Assembly: GCF_000027145.1 (NCBI RefSeq)
Contig: NC_013891.1
Span: forward strand, 1,612,001-1,676,000
Origin: Listeria seeligeri serovar 1/2b str. SLCC3954
GTDB taxonomy: Bacteria > Bacillota > Bacilli > Lactobacillales > Listeriaceae
Reading direction: 5' to 3'
DNA length: 64,000 nt
Part shown: piece after piece, positions 60,048 through 64,000 of the stretch
How positions within the stretch are numbered: the stretch's first letter is position 1
Layout of the letters: every line of letters starts with the position of its first letter
Made by a program: the position numbers and the translations under genes
The notes under the pieces: model-generated
Database searches by the model: none
Seen by the model: only the letters and a program-made list of their open reading frames with translations
What the model was told of the DNA's origin: nothing

Positions 60048-61444
60048 TTTTCTTTCAATTGATTTCGTTTAATTTTTCCGGAAGCCGTTTTTGGTAAACT
60101 TTCTACGAGTACAAACTGTTTTGGAATTTTATAACTCGCTAAATTGGTTTGACAAATAGTCCGTAAGTCCGCTTCGTTAAAACCTTCGCTTGCAACTATA
60201 TAAGCAACTGGAACACTTCCCCACTTCAAATCTGCTTTACCAACAACAGCTACTTCTTGAACAGGTTCATAGTTACTAATCACTTGTTCAATCTCAGTCG
60301 GATAAATATTTTCCCCGCCAGAGATAATTAAATCAGAGCGTCTTTCTAGCACAAACAAAAAACCAGCTTCATCCAAACAACCAATATCACCAGTTTTAAA
60401 CCAGCCATCCAAAAAAGCTTTTTTCGTAGCTTCCTCATTGTGCAAGTATCCTGGGGTTATGGATGGACCTTTCAGTAAAATTTCCCCATCAGCAGCAATT
60501 TTCACTTCTGCTGGGAATAAAGCTTTTCCAGAAGAACCGATTTTAGTCAGCGCTTCTTTTGGTGAAAGAGTCACAATTTGTGATGCTGTTTCGGTCATAC
60601 CAAACGATTGTACCAGTGGGATATTTCGCTCTTTACAAACTTCCAATGTAGCTTTATTCGCAGGTCCACCGCCAAGCAATACGGTTCGTAAATTCGAATG
60701 GTATCCACCGTCATGAACCCGGAGTAATCTTTCTAGCATAGAAGTAACTACCGATATTGTCGAAATTTCTCCAGACAAAAGCATTTTAGTAATCTTTTCT
60801 TCCTCGAAATGTTCCTCTAAATATACCGGAATCCCATAAATTACCGAACGCATCATAATAGATAAACCACTAATATGAAAAATTGGTACTGCGCAAAGCC
60901 AGCTGTCATGTTCAGTTAACCCAAGATTTAATACAGAAGAAACCGCACTCCACCAATGATTATTATAAGTTTGGATGACTCCTTTTGGTTTCCCGGTAGT
61001 ACCTGATGTATACATAATAGAAGCAACTTTAGTTAAATCCCATGTTGTTAAAATATCAGGTTTTTTGTATTCCACTTGTATTAACTCAGTATAACTAATA
61101 CCAGAATTCACTTTGTCCAAAAAAATATCCGAAACAATAACTTCTTTTACGTTAGCATTTTCGAGTTGGTAAGCTATTTCTTTTTTAGTCAAGCGATTAT
61201 TAAGAAATAACGTTTCCGCACCTATTTGCTGTAAAGCGTGAATCAGTAAGAATGTCAGTCGGTCATTTTTTCCAAGGATAGCTACCCTATCGTCTTTTCT
61301 CACACCTTGAAAAAATAATTTCCCTGCTAAATTTTCTGCAGCTTGGTATATTTCTTCAAATGTTTCTGCTTTTCCTTCAAAAACGAGCGCGGTTTCCTTG
61401 GGAGAAAGCCGCACTCGTTTTTGAAGCCAGTTTGTCATGTCCAT
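60044..61444 (-). CDS. menE: o-Succinylbenzoate-CoA ligase
   Basis: 466 aa AMP-forming ligase that activates OSB for menaquinone synthesis. Core motifs: SIMYTSGTTGKPKG (P-loop), FGMTETAS, and the C-terminal hinge GDIGCLDEAGF with SGGENIYPTEIE, and the catalytic Lys in PKTASGKIKRN. Start placed at the ATG 61444 following GAAGGTG; a GTG two codons earlier and an ATG two codons later are alternatives. Last gene of the men operon. Confidence 0.94.
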   Translation of the reverse strand: MDMTNWLQKRVRLSPKETALVFEGKAETFEEIYQAAENLAGKLFFQGVRKDDRVAILGKNDRLTFLLIHALQQIGAETLFLNNRLTKKEIAYQLENANVKEVIVSDIFLDKVNSGISYTELIQVEYKKPDILTTWDLTKVASIMYTSGTTGKPKGVIQTYNNHWWSAVSSVLNLGLTEHDSWLCAVPIFHISGLSIMMRSVIYGIPVYLEEHFEEEKITKMLLSGEISTISVVTSMLERLLRVHDGGYHSNLRTVLLGGGPANKATLEVCKERNIPLVQSFGMTETASQIVTLSPKEALTKIGSSGKALFPAEVKIAADGEILLKGPSITPGYLHNEEATKKAFLDGWFKTGDIGCLDEAGFLFVLERRSDLIISGGENIYPTEIEQVISNYEPVQEVAVVGKADLKWGSVPVAYIVASEGFNEADLRTICQTNLASYKIPKQFVLVESLPKTASGKIKRNQLKEN

Positions 61445-61459
61445 TTTCACACCTTCAAA

Positions 61460-62278
61460 TCAAGGGAATTTTGGAAATTGGTCAAAGTCTGGATCGCGTT
61501 TTTCTTTAAAAGCATCGCGACCTTCTTTGGCTTCATCCGTTGTATAGTATAGAAGTGTTGCATCACCAGCTAATTGCTGAATGCCTGCTAAACCATCTGT
61601 GTCCGCATTGAATGCAGCTTTGATAAAACGAAGCGCTGTTGGACTTTTTTTCAGCATTTCTTTTGCCCAAGAAACCGTTTCTTTTTCTAAATCTGCCACT
61701 GGAACAACTGTGTTAATCCAGCCCATCTCAAGTGCTTCTTCGGCGGTATATTGACGACACATAAACCAAACTTCTTTCGCTTTCTTATGACCAATAACAC
61801 GAGCCAAATAGCCAGAACCATAACCAGCATCAAAGCTACCTACATTCGGCCCAGTTTGACCAAATTTTGCATTATCAGCTGCAATTGTTAAGTCACATAC
61901 TAGTTGAAGGACATTCCCGCCACCAATTGACCAGCCTGCAACCATCGCAATCACGGGTTTTGGAATAACACGAATTAAACGTTGTAAATCAAGGACATTT
62001 AAGCGAGGAATTTGATCATCACCAACGTAACCACCGTGACCACGCACTTTTTGATCCCCGCCAGAACAAAATGCTTTATCGCCTTCTCCAGTTAAGATAA
62101 TAACTCCAAGTTCAGAATTATCGCGTGCTCTGTTAAATGCATCAATCATTTCTGTCACAGTTTTTGGTGTAAATGCATTATGTACTTGTGGACGATTGAT
62201 CGTGATTTTAGCGATTCCTTCATAACTTTCATATTTGATTTCTTCATATTCTTTTTCTGTTTGCCAATTAAAACTCAT
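61460..62278 (-). CDS. menB: 1,4-Dihydroxy-2-naphthoyl-CoA synthase
   Basis: 272 aa crotonase-fold enzyme that closes the naphthoquinone ring. It shows [29 protein letters not shown], the oxyanion-hole [15 protein letters not shown], and [21 protein letters not shown] (over 20 residues split as [14 protein letters not shown] and neighbours). Overlaps menH by four bases. Confidence 0.96.
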   Translation of the reverse strand: MSFNWQTEKEYEEIKYESYEGIAKITINRPQVHNAFTPKTVTEMIDAFNRARDNSELGVIILTGEGDKAFCSGGDQKVRGHGGYVGDDQIPRLNVLDLQRLIRVIPKPVIAMVAGWSIGGGNVLQLVCDLTIAADNAKFGQTGPNVGSFDAGYGSGYLARVIGHKKAKEVWFMCRQYTAEEALEMGWINTVVPVADLEKETVSWAKEMLKKSPTALRFIKAAFNADTDGLAGIQQLAGDATLLYYTTDEAKEGRDAFKEKRDPDFDQFPKFP

Positions 62279-63105
62279 TTTTCTTCCTCCTTCAAATTAA
62301 CTTCCAGCCAGTTGTTTATCTGACTTAGGAAAGTAGTTGGTTGTTCTAAATAAGCAGCATGCCCAGCTTGTTTTATCGTGACATGGGTTGCGTTTGGTAA
62401 GTGTTGCAGCATCTCTTGCGCTGTATTTTCAAATTTCGCATCCAACTCACCAGTGATTAATAACACCGGAAAAGTAAAGTTTCTCAAGTGGTCCCAGTAA
62501 GAGGCTTGTTTGCCAGTACCTATTCCCCGCAAACTCATCGCTAGTCCGATTGGTTTTTGCTCCAATCGTTCTTTTCTTATTTTTGCTTGCTTGTCGCTTG
62601 GTAAGTTTCGTTGAGAAGTAAATAGTGGTAAATTTTCCCAATAGTCAACGAACGCTTGGATGCCATTTTGTTCAATCCTATCTGCTAATTGATTATCTGC
62701 TAACATTCGTTTTTCCCGGTCAACTTCGTGTAAAAGCCCAGGTGAACTACTTATTAAGATAAGTCCCTGTACTTTTTCAGGATGGCTTGCCGCAAAACCC
62801 GTGGCAACTCGCCCACCCATCGAGTATCCTAGAACAAAACATTGTTGTATTTCTAGTTGACGCAAGATTTCCGCCAAGTCTTCACAAGTATGCTCCATCA
62901 AATAGCGCTCCTGCTCATCCGGGTTAGCAGTCCTCCCGTGACCAAGTAAATCAGGTGCAACAATATTATAACGCTCTTTTAAACTCTTGATAGCGTCATA
63001 ATAAGTCCCGCTAGTTCCAGTAAAACCATGAAGCATGAGTAAAACCGGCTTCTCTTCCGCACTAAAAAAAGTGGAAACATGATACTTTTGTCCATTTATC
63101 TGCAT
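62275..63105 (-). CDS. menH: SHCHC synthase / alpha-beta hydrolase MenH
   Basis: 276 aa alpha/beta hydrolase. Oxyanion region [14 protein letters not shown], nucleophile elbow [13 protein letters not shown] (Ser), acid in GELDAKF, His in [11 protein letters not shown]. It removes pyruvate from SEPHCHC to form SHCHC. It lies between menD and menB, one base after menD. Confidence 0.93.
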   Translation of the reverse strand: MQINGQKYHVSTFFSAEEKPVLLMLHGFTGTSGTYYDAIKSLKERYNIVAPDLLGHGRTANPDEQERYLMEHTCEDLAEILRQLEIQQCFVLGYSMGGRVATGFAASHPEKVQGLILISSSPGLLHEVDREKRMLADNQLADRIEQNGIQAFVDYWENLPLFTSQRNLPSDKQAKIRKERLEQKPIGLAMSLRGIGTGKQASYWDHLRNFTFPVLLITGELDAKFENTAQEMLQHLPNATHVTIKQAGHAAYLEQPTTFLSQINNWLEVNLKEEEK

Positions 63106-63106
63106 G

Positions 63107-64000
63107 TTAATCTAATGCCTTTAAAGCAGTTGCAATTTTATCCCAAAGCACTTGATGATTTGCCTTATTCTCATGACGATTGGTTTTCACTTCAATAATG
63201 TCCAAGCCTTTATGGAAAGTTGCTTTATCGACAGCATCTTCTAACGTATCAACGGAATTCGCTTCATGATAATCCGCATCATAAAACGCCGCCGCAAAAC
63301 GAAAGTCCAATTCAGTAGAAGTACCAAAAAGTGACTCAAAATATTTAGGTTCCTTTGCTTGAGGTAAAAAGGAGAAAATCCCACCTCCATCATTATTAAC
63401 AATAATAATCGTCAAGTTCATCTTATATTTTTTCGCCATAAGTAAACCATTCATATCATGATAAAATGACAAATCACCAATCAGTAAAAACATCGGTTGG
63501 AAAACAACACTTGCGCCTAAAGCGGATGAAACCACTCCGTCAATACCATTTGCTCCACGGTTAGCAAGCATTTTTATTTTTTTATCAATTTGCGGGAAGT
63601 AGGTATCTACATCACGGATTGGCATACTATTACCGATAAACAAGCCAGCTTTATCTGGTAGCAATCGGCGTAATTCAGTTACAATTTTCCCTTCTTCTAG
63701 GGTTGTAGCATTAGCCATTTCCGTAAAGAGAATTTGGCGTGCTGTTTTATTATACGTAACCCATTTATTCAGCCAATCTGCGTTTTTTGTATTATCGGGC
63801 ATATGTTGTTGTAGTGTATCTAGCAAGAAACGTTCGTCACAGTGAATCATATCGGTTACAGCTTTAATTGGATCTTTCCAAGCCGCACCTGGATCGACCA
63901 CATAAAAACGAATATCGGCTAGACTTTCCAACCAATTTTTAAGTGGTTTGGAGACAGACATACTCCCGAAACGAATCACGACTTCTGGAGTTATATTCGG
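63107..64000 (-). CDS. menD: SEPHCHC synthase MenD, C-terminal part (partial)
   Basis: The last ~297 codons of the thiamine-diphosphate enzyme that makes SEPHCHC from isochorismate and 2-oxoglutarate. It has NRGANGIDGVVSSALGAS and a ThDP-binding stretch GDLSFYHDMNGL then IIVNNDGGGIFSFLPQ, the family pattern. The start lies beyond the right edge; the apparent ATG at 63979 is internal, since the frame is open to the end. Confidence 0.95.
   Translation of the reverse strand, partial: PNITPEVVIRFGSMSVSKPLKNWLESLADIRFYVVDPGAAWKDPIKAVTDMIHCDERFLLDTLQQHMPDNTKNADWLNKWVTYNKTARQILFTEMANATTLEEGKIVTELRRLLPDKAGLFIGNSMPIRDVDTYFPQIDKKIKMLANRGANGIDGVVSSALGASVVFQPMFLLIGDLSFYHDMNGLLMAKKYKMNLTIIIVNNDGGGIFSFLPQAKEPKYFESLFGTSTELDFRFAAAFYDADYHEANSVDTLEDAVDKATFHKGLDIIEVKTNRHENKANHQVLWDKIATALKALD

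Overview
The window is Listeria chromosome, most likely the L. monocytogenes group. The gene order sbcC-sbcD, heterodimeric ABC exporter, rpsB-tsf, leuS, ytqA-ytqB, asnB, metK, a LapB-like surface protein, a lactate/2-hydroxyacid dehydrogenase homologue and menDHBE is the one I know from that genus. Codon use, AT content, TTG/GTG starts and strong AAGGAGG ribosome sites are those of a low-GC Firmicute. Species is inferred from remembered gene order, not from a search.

Host left part (1-24184): sbcC (cut by the window edge) and sbcD; a PlsC-type acyltransferase; a lipoprotein with a structured leader; ccdC; a two-subunit ABC exporter preceded by a possible leader peptide and attenuator; two units of secreted or membrane proteins whose upstream regions are duplicated and share a 13-bp dyad; tsf and rpsB; a small unknown gene; the MurNAc catabolic genes murR, murQ and murP; leuS behind a Leu-specific T-box; ytqA-ytqB; asnB; and metK with a SAM (S-box) riboswitch.

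Prophage (24185-51064): a compact siphovirus-type prophage of about 26.9 kb is flanked by the 12-bp direct repeat CTCTGGATAAGA. Its att core lies in the 5' strand of the P1 stem of the metK SAM riboswitch. Integration replaces the metK promoter but rebuilds a pairable P1. The left phage end carries an outward promoter (TTGCAA-N18-TATAAT) that can drive metK. The original promoter (TTGCAT-N17-TATTCT) is stranded beyond attR. From the left end the prophage holds a two-gene operon resembling Listeria anti-CRISPR loci (a candidate Acr and an AcrIIA1-N-terminal-domain-like HTH protein), then lysis, baseplate and tail genes, a -1 frameshift pair of tail chaperones, head genes, portal, terminase, a late control region with two large inverted repeats, early and replication genes including an initiator with 54-bp repeats, a YjzC-like moron, a candidate sRNA, and the Cro/CI/integrase lysogeny module.

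Host right part (51065-64000): a small membrane protein; the giant Ig-repeat surface protein with a degenerate sorting signal; an LDH-family dehydrogenase; a DUF2584 protein; a YtkD-type NUDIX hydrolase; yidD; a zinc-binding lipoprotein behind a Zur box; and the menaquinone operon menD-menH-menB-menE, with menD cut by the window edge.
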